Both the position numbers and the translations under genes were made by a program. From Promineifilum sp. (GTDB lineage: Bacteria > Chloroflexota > Anaerolineae > Promineifilales > Promineifilaceae), in contig JAGOBF010000018.1 of the NCBI GenBank assembly GCA_017983515.1, positions 1-64,000 of the forward strand: a DNA stretch of 64,000 nucleotides. The letters are read 5' to 3'. Positions 51,162 through 59,577 of this stretch are shown piece after piece. The notes beneath the pieces were generated by a model. It was not told where the DNA came from. It worked only from the letters and a program-made list of their open reading frames with translations, and made no database searches. Numbering within the stretch: the first letter of the stretch is position 1; each line of letters starts with the position of its first letter.

Positions 51162-51434
51162 TTACTCTCCTACGCTCTCGAGCTGAACCGGATAAACGCT
51201 GATGACCTTGCGGCCGAAGCGATTCTCAAACGTTACCTGACCGTCGATCAAAGCGTAAATCGTATAATCGCGGCCTAGACCGACGTTGTTGCCGGGGCGA
51301 TACTTCGTGCCTTTCTGACGGACGATGATCGAGCCGGGGCCGACGTTTTCGCCGCCGTAGCGTTTGATGCCCAGGCGTTGGGCGTTGCTGTCGCGGCCGT
51401 TACGGGTAGACCCGCCACCTTTCTTATGAGCCAT
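51162..51434 (-). CDS. rpmA: Ribosomal protein L27
   Basis: 90 aa. It starts [20 protein letters not shown] and continues [21 protein letters not shown], with [21 protein letters not shown], the full L27 signature. The N-terminus has no extra peptide needing cleavage, unlike L27 of Firmicutes. It lies between rplU and rpmE in a ribosomal operon. Confidence 0.97.
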   Translation of the reverse strand: MAHKKGGGSTRNGRDSNAQRLGIKRYGGENVGPGSIIVRQKGTKYRPGNNVGLGRDYTIYALIDGQVTFENRFGRKVISVYPVQLESVGE

Positions 51435-51467
51435 GATACATCTCTCCCTAAATGATCCCTGATCGGG

Positions 51468-51782
51468 TTAGCCGGTAACGATCGTGTCGATGCGCAGGCG
51501 CGTATAATCCTGTCGATGACCGCGACGCCGGCGATAGCGGAGCTTGGCCCGATATTTCCAGACCAGAATCTTCTTGCCCCGATATTGCTGAACAACTGTC
51601 GCTCTTACGGTGGCCCCATCAACGGTCGGCCGACCCACCTGGACGGAATCTCCGTCGGCGATCAGCAACACATTGCCCAATTCCACCTGGTCTCCGACTT
51701 CGTAGGGCAGCTTCTCAACGGAGAAGGTGTGGCCCTCTTCGGCGCGGTACTGCCGGCCACCACTTTCAACTATTGCGTACAC
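51468..51782 (-). CDS. rplU: Ribosomal protein L21
   Basis: 104 aa. The GTG start at 51782 has GGAGG 5 nt upstream and gives the usual N-terminus (V/M)YAIVESGGRQYRAEEGHTF. YRGKKILVWKYRAKLRYRRR and GHRQDYTRLRIDTI are typical for the C-terminal L21 motif. The longer upstream reading runs through the leader hairpin and is not supported. It is the first gene of the rplU-rpmA-rpmE operon. Confidence 0.96.
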   Translation of the reverse strand: MYAIVESGGRQYRAEEGHTFSVEKLPYEVGDQVELGNVLLIADGDSVQVGRPTVDGATVRATVVQQYRGKKILVWKYRAKLRYRRRRGHRQDYTRLRIDTIVTG

Positions 51783-51790
51783 CTTAACCT

Positions 51791-51892
51791 CCAAAAAGAA
51801 CCGGCACCCGTACATGATGCCGGTGGTCGTCACTATGACTTGATGTTTATTGTGCGTCACGCAGGCGTGGTTGGAAAACCCACGTCACGCGA
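51791..51892 (-). promoter_or_regulatory. rplU leader with attenuator-like hairpin
   Basis: About 110 nt leader. ACCGGCA (51824-51818) pairs with TGCCGGT (51806-51800) and is followed by TCTTTTT directly before the GGAGG of rplU. Upstream, CGTGG...CCACG makes a second stem. The terminator-like hairpin touching the ribosome-binding site fits L21-leader style autoregulation. Inferred by structure only. Confidence 0.6.
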
Positions 51893-51898
51893 AAGTGG

Positions 51899-51927
51899 AT
51901 TATAGATTGTTTTGTGGGGCTTGTCAA
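51899..51927 (-). promoter_or_regulatory. Consensus sigma70 promoter of the rplU operon
   Basis: Minus-strand TTGACA (51927-51922), a 17-nt spacer and TATAAT (51904-51899): perfect at both boxes. The start lies near 51892. Confidence 0.95.
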
Positions 51928-52030
51928 AATTTTCGGCCGGTTATGAAAGGCCACCAAGGCATGTAAGTAGCCGGCCGGGTCGCCACCGGCGGTTCCTTTT
52001 GTTATACTGCGCTCTGTTCAAACCGGTATC

Positions 52031-52696
52031 GTGGTTAAAGACAGGTGGAATGCGGCGATTCAAATGACAAGCAGGCCATTCGAGGTAAATACCGACGAAT
52101 CGGCGCTCATCGAGCGCGCCAAAGAGGATCAAGATGCCTTTGGCCTACTCTACGAACGCTATTCGCAACGAATTTACCAATATATATATTATCGCACTGG
52201 CAGCGAGCCCGATGCGGAAGACCTGGCGGCCAAAACCTTCATGAAAGCCTGGCAGCACATGTCGTCCTACGATGACCGGGGCGTGCCCTTTTCGGCCTGG
52301 CTCTATCGTATCGCCCATAACCTGGTGGCCAACTGGCATCGGGATCGCAGCCGGCGCAAGGTAATTTCCCTGGACGATTTAAGCCGTTGGCAGGTCAACG
52401 AAGACGGCCCCGAAGCTAAAGCCCTGTTGTCCGAAGATCGCGCCGTCTTGCTGATGGCCGTCCGGCGCTTGCCATCCGAGCGCCAGGAATTGCTGTCACT
52501 CAAATTCGTCGAACATCTTTCTAACGCGGAAATCGGCAACATCATGGGGCGCAGTGAAGGGGCTATCAAATCGCTATATCATCGCACGTTGACGGCTTTG
52601 CGGGAAGAGTTGGGAGAGAATTTGCCCCTCGAGCCCAAAGGATCGCCTATTCGAAGATTGTTGGGGCGGTTGGGCGAGAAAGGGGCGGCCACGTGA
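52031..52696 (+). CDS. RNA polymerase sigma factor, ECF
   Basis: 221 aa from GTG 52031, or 210 aa from ATG 52064. Region 2 is FGLLYERYSQRIYQYIYYRT then DAEDLAAKTFMKAWQHM and FSAWLYRIAHNLVANWHRDR. Region 4 is LPSERQELLSLKFVEHLSNA with the helix-turn-helix EIGNIMGRSEGAIKSLYHR. A basic tail (about 30 residues, SPIRRLLGRLGEKG) follows. No anti-sigma gene is recognisable downstream; only a 17-codon reading frame overlaps its stop. A -10-like TATACT lies near 52003. Confidence 0.9.
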   Translation: MVKDRWNAAIQMTSRPFEVNTDESALIERAKEDQDAFGLLYERYSQRIYQYIYYRTGSEPDAEDLAAKTFMKAWQHMSSYDDRGVPFSAWLYRIAHNLVANWHRDRSRRKVISLDDLSRWQVNEDGPEAKALLSEDRAVLLMAVRRLPSERQELLSLKFVEHLSNAEIGNIMGRSEGAIKSLYHRTLTALREELGENLPLEPKGSPIRRLLGRLGEKGAAT

Positions 52697-52746
52697 ATGC
52701 GAATGCCGAAAATACCGTGGAAACTATTGCCGCAATTTATGTGTGA
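52693..52746 (+). other. 17-codon reading frame overlapping the sigma-factor stop
   Basis: GTG overlaps the TGA of the sigma gene and reads NANAENTVETIAAIYV before a stop. The overlap is the type seen where an anti-sigma gene is coupled to its sigma gene, so this may be a remnant or a leader peptide. It could also be chance. Confidence 0.2.
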
Positions 52747-52809
52747 TGGTATATACACCGGCGTATGGTCGATAGACCTGCTGAAGCATGAATTAGTGGA
52801 GACGGACAC

Positions 52810-53547
52810 GTGAGAAATAATCGCTTGTTGATTACCTGGTTGATTATATTTGCCGTTCTGGTCGGTAGCGGTCTCTTGACTATCCTGTTGCCCTCTTTTT
52901 TGGGTGGCGGCTCCGCGACGTCGCTGCCGTCCGAGACCACCGTCGTCACATTTCCGCTGCCGGTGCCCATCGGCGGCCGCTCCGAAATCACGCTGCCCAG
53001 CTGGCAATGGATGCTGGGGCTGGCCGTCCTGATTCCGGGCCTGGTCATCGGCGCCGGTCTGACTCTGGCTATCATCTACATTATCCTCTCTCGCCTCGCC
53101 ACCAACACCAAGTCCAGTACGGCCTATCAGAAAAATATAGCGGCCCTTGACAAGAAAGAAGCCGACAAGATCGCTAAACTGCGCGAGACACGGCCGACCA
53201 GCGCTGCGCCCGAATCGACCTGGAGCCGTTGGGCGGTGATCACGACGGGTATCACGATTGCCATGTTTGTGGCATTTTTGACCCTGCTTTTCGCCGGGCT
53301 GCTCTTTCCCGGAGGCCAAGTCGTGCGCAATAATGTCATCGTGAACGCCACCTCGGCTCTCGTTTTCATTTCCGTCGCCATCGCCCTGACGGCCGTCGGC
53401 CTGTGGTTTCGGTCCGAACGTATCGCGGCGATCAACCGTACTGAAAGCCTGGCGATTCCCTGGGACTTCCTGGCTATTGTATTCAGCGGTCTTCTGGTAG
53501 TCGGTCTGGGGATTGGGGTTATTGTCATTTTGAATGCCCCACAGTAG
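52810..53547 (+). CDS. Membrane protein of unknown function near the oxidase locus
   Basis: 245 aa from GTG 52810 with GGAGA upstream. About five membrane helices: LLITWLIIFAVLVGSGLLTILL, MLGLAVLIPGLVIGAGLTLA extending to YIILSRL, ITTGITIAMFVAFLTLLFAG, ALVFISVAIALTAVGLWF and FLAIVFSGLLVVGLGIGVIV. A cytoplasmic charged loop (YQKNIAALDKKEADKIAKL) links helices 2 and 3. No family is recognised. It precedes the cytochrome oxidase genes by 170 bp and may be functionally linked, but this is only positional. Confidence 0.6.
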   Translation: MRNNRLLITWLIIFAVLVGSGLLTILLPSFLGGGSATSLPSETTVVTFPLPVPIGGRSEITLPSWQWMLGLAVLIPGLVIGAGLTLAIIYIILSRLATNTKSSTAYQKNIAALDKKEADKIAKLRETRPTSAAPESTWSRWAVITTGITIAMFVAFLTLLFAGLLFPGGQVVRNNVIVNATSALVFISVAIALTAVGLWFRSERIAAINRTESLAIPWDFLAIVFSGLLVVGLGIGVIVILNAPQ

Positions 53548-53718
53548 AATCTGCGTTGCTCTGCGGCTGTCGGCGGTCATTTGCCGCAGCCTTGGTGTGT
53601 TCGAGCCGGTTCATCCGGCAATTTGTATGTTGGGTGTTGGGGGCTGCGGTAGTTCACTATCCAGTCGTAGGCAGTCAGTTCAATTGGGTGCGGATCTATC
53701 TAGTCAGGATATTGAAGA

Positions 53719-54789
53719 ATGGGACGGTTTAGACATTTAATCAACATTATCCTCTTATTAGTCGTGTCAACGGTGGGACTGCGATTTCTGTTCGAGTACA
53801 TTTTCGCCTTGCCCATCGCAGCCAGCGCTGAGGCGGGACCGATCGACTTCTTGTTCAACGGCCATTTTTGGATGATCGCCTTCCTCTTTTCGCTCATCAT
53901 GGTACTCATGATCTATGCGATCTTTGTCTTCCGCCGTGAAGACGGCGACGAGACTGATGGGCCGCACATTCATGGTAATAAAAGATTGGAGATCGGCTGG
54001 ACGATCGTCCCTACCTTTGTTGTGATCGGTTTCGGCATTTGGGGCGCTGTCACGCTCAACGAAATTACCCGTCCCAAAGAAGGCGAAATGGTTGTCAACG
54101 TGGTTGGCAAACAATGGATTTGGAATTTTATCTATCCCGAGCAGGAGAATATTGGCTCGGGGGAGCTGGTCTTGCCGGTCAATCGGACGACCGTCCTGAA
54201 GATGAACGCCGAAGACGTGATCCACTCGTTCTGGGTTCCGGAATTCCGCGTCAAGCAGGACCTGGTGCCGGGGCGGGAAACCACTTTGCGTATCACCCCG
54301 ACGAAAGTTGGCTCCTATAAGCTGGCTTGTGCTGAAATTTGCGGACTGAATCATACACTGATGCAAGCCGACGTCCGTGTTGTCGACGCCGCCGGCTTCC
54401 AGGCCTGGGTCGACGAGAAGCTGGCCGTGCCCGCTTTTGCCGATTTGACGGCCGAAGAGCGCGGGGCGTTTTGGGCCAGTGCCGAAGGGTTCGGCTGTGT
54501 CGCCTGCCATTCGGCCGATGGTTCGCCCGGCGTTGGGCCGACGTGGCAAGGTCTTTTTCAGCACGAGGTACAGTTGACGGACGGATCGACGGTCACGTCT
54601 GATGAGGATTACATCACTAACTCGATCCACGATCCCAACTCGCAAGTCGTGGCTGGTTTCAACCCAAATATTATGCCGCAAAATTACGAGGATCAATTTG
54701 CCACTCGTGAGCAGGAAATTGAGGCCGCCGAAGCAATCGATCTCGACATCACCGCCGACATCATTGCTTATATCAAGACGCTTCAGTGA
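53719..54789 (+). CDS. ctaC: Cytochrome c oxidase subunit II with fused cytochrome c (caa3 type)
   Basis: 356 aa. Three hydrophobic N-terminal segments (about 8-30, 48-71, 95-115) precede the CuA cupredoxin domain. CuA ligands are His169 (AEDVIHSFWVPEF), and Cys204, Glu206, Cys208, His212 and Met215 in CAEICGLNHTLM. A C-terminal cytochrome c domain has CVACH (260-264) and a distal Met region near IMPQNYE. The heme c would pass electrons straight to CuA. It is the first structural gene of the oxidase locus. Confidence 0.95.
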   Translation: MGRFRHLINIILLLVVSTVGLRFLFEYIFALPIAASAEAGPIDFLFNGHFWMIAFLFSLIMVLMIYAIFVFRREDGDETDGPHIHGNKRLEIGWTIVPTFVVIGFGIWGAVTLNEITRPKEGEMVVNVVGKQWIWNFIYPEQENIGSGELVLPVNRTTVLKMNAEDVIHSFWVPEFRVKQDLVPGRETTLRITPTKVGSYKLACAEICGLNHTLMQADVRVVDAAGFQAWVDEKLAVPAFADLTAEERGAFWASAEGFGCVACHSADGSPGVGPTWQGLFQHEVQLTDGSTVTSDEDYITNSIHDPNSQVVAGFNPNIMPQNYEDQFATREQEIEAAEAIDLDITADIIAYIKTLQ

Positions 54790-54817
54790 ACGCTGAGCTT
54801 AATCACGGAGCAGAAAG

Positions 54818-56692
54818 ATGTTTAGAAACACTAGAATTTTTTTAACCTCGGCCCTGGTTAAGGGTTTGGTAGGTCAGTTCGTGGCCTGGGCTTTGGGCTA
54901 TGGCTTCATCGCCATGCTACGGGCGTTTCGTGGCCTGCCTACTCCCGGACTGTATGAGCCGGCGGTGGCGTTCGGGGCGATCGTCAGCGTCATCGGCTTT
55001 CTGCTGAGCGCTGGTGTGTTGACGGACTGGCTCAAGCTGGTTGTCGGCAGGCGAACCCCCCTGCGACACGGCGCGCCGGAGGGTAAGCCGGAGTGGTCGC
55101 GCTACCTGAATGTGGATTACAACCACAAGGTCATCGGGATTCAGTATGCCATAGCCGCTATCCTGGTTCTACTGATCGGTGGCCTATTCGCTATCCTGTT
55201 CCGAATCGAGTTGGCCCAGCCGGGAATGCAATGGTTGACTAACGACCAGTTTAATACGCTGTTCAGCGCCCACGGCATCATCATGATCGCCAGCATCTTG
55301 CTCGGTGTCGGCGCGATGGTCAACTATCTGGTGCCGCTGATGATCGGCGCGTCCGATATGGCCTTTCCTCGCCTGAATGCTTTTAGCTTTTGGGTGGCCA
55401 TACCCAGCGCGGTTCTCATTCTGATGGGCATGGCTGTCGGGGGCTGGGATACGGGTTGGGTGGGTTACGCGACACTCAGTTTGCGCGCCCCACTGGGTAT
55501 CGTGTTATTTCTGCTGGGTTTTTGGATCAATGGTTTCTCTTCGATTGCCGGCTCCATCAACATGCTGGTGACCACGGCCACGATGCGGGCCAAGGGCATG
55601 ACCCTTTTCCGTATGCCCATCCTCGTTTGGGGAGCAGCGGCGGCGTCGATCATTCAGATGACCGCCACTCAGACCGTGGGTGTAGCGCTAACGATGTCGG
55701 TCGCCGAACGCGTGCTGGGCCTTAACTTTTTCGATCCGGCCGGCGGCGGCAATCCCATCCTCTATCAGCACCTCTTCTGGTTCTATTCCCATCCCGTGGT
55801 CTACGTGTTCGTCTTGCCGGGATTGGGCGTCATCAGCGAATTATTGCCCGTTTTCGCCCGCAAGCCCCTCTTCGGCTACCGGTGGGTGGCGCTTTCCAGT
55901 TTTGGCATCGCTCTTGTCGGCTTCCTCGTCTGGGCGCACCATATGTTCACCTCGGGCATGGCCGACGCGCTACGGCTGCCGTTCATGTTCTCTACGATGC
56001 TGGTGGCTATCCCTACGGGTGTGAAGTTCTTCAGTTGGGTGGCGACGATTTGGGAGGGTAAATTACCCAAGAATCCGCCTACGCCCCTTCTATTCGTCTT
56101 TGGCGCCATTTCGGTGTTCCTCATCGGCGGCGTGACCGGGCCGATCCTGGGCACAATCCCGACCGATCTTCATTTGCACGATAGTTACTGGATCGTCGGT
56201 CATTTCCATGCCACGATGTTCGGCGGCTACATCTTCCCGTTCTTTGCTGCGCTCTACTACTGGTATCCCAAGGTGACCGGCCGGATGTATAAGGAGTCGC
56301 TCGGCAAGGTTCACTTCTGGCTCATGCTGCCCGCGTTCTGGGTGATGAGCATTGGCCAGATGAGCGTGGGGTTGTTGGGCATGCGCCGCCGCGTGGCCGA
56401 CTATGATCCGGCGCTGGGCATCACCACCACCCACCTGCTGATTACCCTGGCGGCCCTGGTCATCGGCTGGTCGGTCCTGATCATGATCTACAACTTTGTT
56501 GCCAGCACGCGGACCGCGCCTTTGACCGATAGTAACCCCTGGCGCTCGCGTTCGCCTGAATGGCAGATTCCTTCGCCGGTGCCAGAATTTAATTACGCCG
56601 TGCCGTTTGAGGTCGTCGGTGAGCCGTATGATTACGGCTTGGACGGGGCAACTTATACGCGCGAACTGGTTCCTGCGCCTTCGGGTGATTAG
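54818..56692 (+). CDS. ctaD: Cytochrome c oxidase subunit I, A2 (caa3) type
   Basis: 624 aa with about 13-14 membrane helices. Heme and CuB ligands are seen in LFSAHGIIMIASILLG (low-spin heme), WFYSHPVVYVFVLPG (CuB His and the Tyr crosslink region), VWAHHMFTSGM (two CuB His) and HDSYWIVGHFHATMFGG (heme a3 and low-spin His). The usual HPEVY glutamate is replaced: the sequence is YSHPVVY, the mark of A2-type oxidases whose D-channel ends in a Tyr-Ser pair. GGAGCAGAAAG precedes the ATG. An N-terminal extra helix pair (about 1-75) resembles a small subunit fused on. Confidence 0.95.
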   Translation: MFRNTRIFLTSALVKGLVGQFVAWALGYGFIAMLRAFRGLPTPGLYEPAVAFGAIVSVIGFLLSAGVLTDWLKLVVGRRTPLRHGAPEGKPEWSRYLNVDYNHKVIGIQYAIAAILVLLIGGLFAILFRIELAQPGMQWLTNDQFNTLFSAHGIIMIASILLGVGAMVNYLVPLMIGASDMAFPRLNAFSFWVAIPSAVLILMGMAVGGWDTGWVGYATLSLRAPLGIVLFLLGFWINGFSSIAGSINMLVTTATMRAKGMTLFRMPILVWGAAAASIIQMTATQTVGVALTMSVAERVLGLNFFDPAGGGNPILYQHLFWFYSHPVVYVFVLPGLGVISELLPVFARKPLFGYRWVALSSFGIALVGFLVWAHHMFTSGMADALRLPFMFSTMLVAIPTGVKFFSWVATIWEGKLPKNPPTPLLFVFGAISVFLIGGVTGPILGTIPTDLHLHDSYWIVGHFHATMFGGYIFPFFAALYYWYPKVTGRMYKESLGKVHFWLMLPAFWVMSIGQMSVGLLGMRRRVADYDPALGITTTHLLITLAALVIGWSVLIMIYNFVASTRTAPLTDSNPWRSRSPEWQIPSPVPEFNYAVPFEVVGEPYDYGLDGATYTRELVPAPSGD

Positions 56693-56712
56693 CAGAGTAG
56701 ACTGGAGATATC

Positions 56713-56913
56713 ATGAGCGAGAGAAAATCGGCCGCCTATCGCCTCGGACTAATCACACTGGTGATTCTGGCGGTGCTGACCATTGTCGAATTCTTTGTAG
56801 CGGTGTACGTTGGGTCGCTGGTGCTGTTGTTTATCATTGCGGTCGTGAAGGCGGCGATCATCGTGCAAAACTTCATGCATATCGCGCGCTTGTGGCGGGA
56901 GGAGAGTCATTAA
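56713..56913 (+). CDS. ctaF: Cytochrome c oxidase subunit IV (caa3 type)
   Basis: 66 aa with two membrane helices (LGLITLVILAVLTIVEFFVAV and LVLLFIIAVVKAAIIVQNFMHI). The VKAAIIVQNFMHIARLW segment is the mark of the prokaryotic subunit IV family. It lies between subunits I and III and ends right before the subunit III ATG. Confidence 0.88.
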   Translation: MSERKSAAYRLGLITLVILAVLTIVEFFVAVYVGSLVLLFIIAVVKAAIIVQNFMHIARLWREESH

Positions 56914-57555
56914 ATGAGCGCTGTAACGACGCATACGCCCCATGATGATGCGCACGCCCACGAAGTGCCTTATAAGACCCAAATGCGATCTAATCGCCTG
57001 GGCTTGTGGTTGTTCATGTTTTCCGAACTGTTCTTGTTCGGTGCGCTGTTCACAACGCGCTTCGTGCTCTGGGGAAACACTCGGCCGGCACTGAGTCAGG
57101 AAATCGGGTTGTTGGCTACGGCCATCCTGCTATTGAGCAGCTTTTTCATGTACCGGTGTGAGGTGGGCGCGGCCAACGGCGACCAGAAAACGTTCTTGCG
57201 CAGCGCCCTATTGGCGGCCCTGATGGGAACCATATTTTTCATCATGGTCGTCGTGATGGAGTGGAACGTTTTCGGATTGAGCGGTGACCTGTTCGGCATT
57301 GAACTATTCGGCCACTTGAAGCCGTCGGACGGCGTCTATGGCGGCGTGTTCTACGCCATGACCGGCATGCATGCGCTGCACGTCTTGAGCGGTATCGTCC
57401 TTATTCTGATCATCTGGTGGAACGGGCGCCGCGGGTTCTACACGGCCGAGCGCCATTGGGGCGTCGAGGCCACAGCCATCTATTGGCACTACGTCGACGT
57501 CGTTTGGGTTTTCTTTTATCCGGCCCTCTATCTGATGGGCCAGGCCGTTAAGTAA
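56914..57555 (+). CDS. ctaE: Cytochrome c oxidase subunit III
   Basis: 213 aa, five or more helices. NRLGLWLFMFSELFLFGALF has the conserved Glu; AMTGMHALHVLSGIVLILI and VEATAIYWHYVDVVWVFFYPALYL are strong subunit III signatures. The ATG follows the subunit IV stop directly. A strong terminator lies downstream, so the structural genes form one unit. Confidence 0.95.
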   Translation: MSAVTTHTPHDDAHAHEVPYKTQMRSNRLGLWLFMFSELFLFGALFTTRFVLWGNTRPALSQEIGLLATAILLLSSFFMYRCEVGAANGDQKTFLRSALLAALMGTIFFIMVVVMEWNVFGLSGDLFGIELFGHLKPSDGVYGGVFYAMTGMHALHVLSGIVLILIIWWNGRRGFYTAERHWGVEATAIYWHYVDVVWVFFYPALYLMGQAVK

Positions 57556-57590
57556 TTCGTCAACCCGGGCCATGCCGGCAGGCCCAAGCC

Positions 57591-57634
57591 AACGGGGCCA
57601 CGACTGAACGTTCGGTTAGTCGTGGCCCCGTTTT
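57591..57634 (+). terminator. Strong Rho-independent terminator after ctaE
   Basis: AACGGGGCCACGACT (57591-57605) and AGTCGTGGCCCCGTT (57618-57632) form a perfect 15-bp stem with a 12-nt loop followed by TT. It separates the oxidase subunits from ctaG. Confidence 0.93.
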
Positions 57635-57659
57635 GATCCGCTTTTGGATTCAATCTCGC

Positions 57660-57665
57660 TACAAT
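57660..57665 (+). promoter_or_regulatory. -10 box 7 nt before ctaG ATG
   Basis: TACAAT (57660-57665) is followed by 7 nt and the ATG (57673), implying a leaderless transcript. No clear -35 or Shine-Dalgarno sequence. Confidence 0.45.
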
Positions 57666-57672
57666 TATCAAT

Positions 57673-58617
57673 ATGGATCCTATCGCTCGGGCGGCGCTCA
57701 ATTCCTGGGGTTGGCGCCCCGAAGTAATCGTATTTCTGCTGGTTCCAGGCGTGCTTTTCCTGCTCGGCTGGCGAAAACTGCGCCTGATTAGCGGCCCGGC
57801 CAGAGGAGGCGGCTCGCTTGGCGCTTCCTGGCGGCCGGTCGCCTATATCTCAGGCTTGCTGGTAATCGGCCTGGCCCTGATGTCACCTGTTGACGTGCTT
57901 GGCCAGCAGCTTTTCTTCATGCACATGCTCCAGCACCTGTTATTGATCATGATAGCGCCGGTGTTGTTGTTGCTTCCCAACCCGATGCCTTTTCTGCTGT
58001 GGGGCTTGCCGGCGCGCACCAGACTGGCCACCGGATCGGCCCTCAATCATGTCCTCCACAAGCGTTCGCTCGTCGGCCGTTTCCTGCGTCGAGCCACCTC
58101 GCCCGCCATCGTCTGGTTTAGCATGATCGTGTTTATCATTGGCTGGCATGATCCCAACATGTACGATGCCGCTCTAAAGAACGAGCATATCCATGATCTG
58201 GAGCACGTGACGATGTTTATCGCCGGGATGCTTTTCTGGTGGACGGTGATCGGGGCGGGCCCCCGATTGAATAAGAATATGAGCCGGCTGGCCAAAATCG
58301 CCTTCGTCATTGCCGCCGTTCCACCTAACATGGCGCTGGGCGCGGCGTTGGCCTTCAGTCGGGAACCAATCTATTCGTTCTATGTCGACATGCCCCGGCT
58401 GTGGGGAATGTCGGTGCTCGATGATCAGCGACTTAGCGGCATCATCATGTGGATTCCAGGCAGCATGATGTACCTGATCGCCGCGTTGGTGCTCATGTTC
58501 CGGATATTGTCCGGGGAAGAGAAGAAGACGCCTAGCCAGGACGCGCTGCGCCCGGCCGATGAAGGATTGGTTGTGTCCGGGGTCGCTGTCGGCGCGAGTG
58601 GGGGACAGGGCGCATGA
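57673..58617 (+). CDS. ctaG: Cytochrome c oxidase assembly factor CtaG (caa3 type)
   Basis: 314 aa membrane protein with about seven helices. FMHMLQHLLLIMIAPVLLLL, IHDLEHVTMFIAGMLFWW and DQRLSGIIMWIPGSMMYL carry the conserved His and Trp residues of the CtaG_Caa3 family, which helps insert copper into caa3 oxidase in Bacillus-type systems. It is read just after the oxidase subunits, with its own leaderless promoter, and overlaps the SURF1 gene by 4 bp. Confidence 0.92.
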   Translation: MDPIARAALNSWGWRPEVIVFLLVPGVLFLLGWRKLRLISGPARGGGSLGASWRPVAYISGLLVIGLALMSPVDVLGQQLFFMHMLQHLLLIMIAPVLLLLPNPMPFLLWGLPARTRLATGSALNHVLHKRSLVGRFLRRATSPAIVWFSMIVFIIGWHDPNMYDAALKNEHIHDLEHVTMFIAGMLFWWTVIGAGPRLNKNMSRLAKIAFVIAAVPPNMALGAALAFSREPIYSFYVDMPRLWGMSVLDDQRLSGIIMWIPGSMMYLIAALVLMFRILSGEEKKTPSQDALRPADEGLVVSGVAVGASGGQGA

Positions 58618-59432
58618 CGAGAGCGGGTAAATTGGCCCGGGCGTTGGTAGGCCGGCAGTGGTGGTGGGTCACGCTAATCGTTGTGGCCCTCATGCTGTTG
58701 CTGGCTCGCCTGGGCATCTGGCAGCTGGATCGGCTGGAACAGCGGCGGGCGGCCAACGCTCAACTCCTGGCAGCCATTGAATCACCAGCTCTGGACCTGA
58801 ATCGGCACTTGGCCGAGTATTTGGTCTTGGAGCCACGCGAAGTTTCTAGCGACATGGCCAATCGGGACGTGGCGATGGTCGGCCGGTATGATTACGATCA
58901 GCAGCGCGTTTTGAAGCTTCAGTCGTGGGACGGCCGTGCCGGGGTGCACTTGATCACGCCTCTGATTCTGGAGGGCACGGACGCAGCCGTGCTTGTCGAC
59001 CGGGGCTGGATTCCCGATGCCGCCTATGAGGCGGGTGAGATGTACGCCGAACAAGCCGGCACGCAAGCGGTGGGCGGCTATGTGGCCCTTACGGAAACCA
59101 TTAGCCGCCGCACGGCAGACGCCATCGTACCTGCTGATCCCGGTGTTGAATTATTCCGGGTGGATATTGCCGAGCTTGGCAAGCACTCGCCCTATCAACT
59201 AGCGCCTTTCTATGTGAAGCTGGTTCCTCAGGACGGCCCTTCTTCCGAGCTGCCCATTCCTGTACCCAAAGAAATCGACCTGTCCGAAGGGCCGCACCTG
59301 GATTATGCTTTTCAGTGGTTCATTTTTTCTCTCGGTCTGGGCATCGCCTACGTGATCTACGTTAATCGCTGGCTGAATATGCGTGAGAACCCACCAAAGG
59401 CCCGGGAAGAGAAATTCATTAAGTCTGTATAA
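58614..59432 (+). CDS. SURF1 family protein (oxidase assembly)
   Basis: 272 aa. N-terminal helix (WWWVTLIVVALMLLLARLGIWQLDRLEQRR) and C-terminal helix (QWFIFSLGLGIAYVIYVNRW) flank a soluble domain; GRYDYDQQRVLKL, GVHLITPLIL, VDRGWIP and GPHLDYAFQWFIFSLG are the SURF1 signatures. SURF1 supports heme a insertion into subunit I. ATGA overlap with ctaG indicates coupled translation. Confidence 0.93.
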   Translation: MTRAGKLARALVGRQWWWVTLIVVALMLLLARLGIWQLDRLEQRRAANAQLLAAIESPALDLNRHLAEYLVLEPREVSSDMANRDVAMVGRYDYDQQRVLKLQSWDGRAGVHLITPLILEGTDAAVLVDRGWIPDAAYEAGEMYAEQAGTQAVGGYVALTETISRRTADAIVPADPGVELFRVDIAELGKHSPYQLAPFYVKLVPQDGPSSELPIPVPKEIDLSEGPHLDYAFQWFIFSLGLGIAYVIYVNRWLNMRENPPKAREEKFIKSV

Positions 59433-59448
59433 CAATATTGTCACTATA

Positions 59449-59476
59449 TTGACCCCTATTCGCCACTTGTTAGAAT
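59449..59476 (+). promoter_or_regulatory. Sigma70 promoter of the transglutaminase-like gene
   Basis: TTGACC (59449-59454), 16 nt, TAGAAT (59471-59476), about 100 nt before the ATG at 59578. Confidence 0.6.
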
Positions 59477-59577
59477 TAGTCCGGCTCAATTGAGAGCAAG
59501 CAACCGCACGGAACTAAATGCCATCATCACCCTTCCGGGTCGGGAAGGATGATTTAGAAGTCTCAGGAGTAAGCCAC

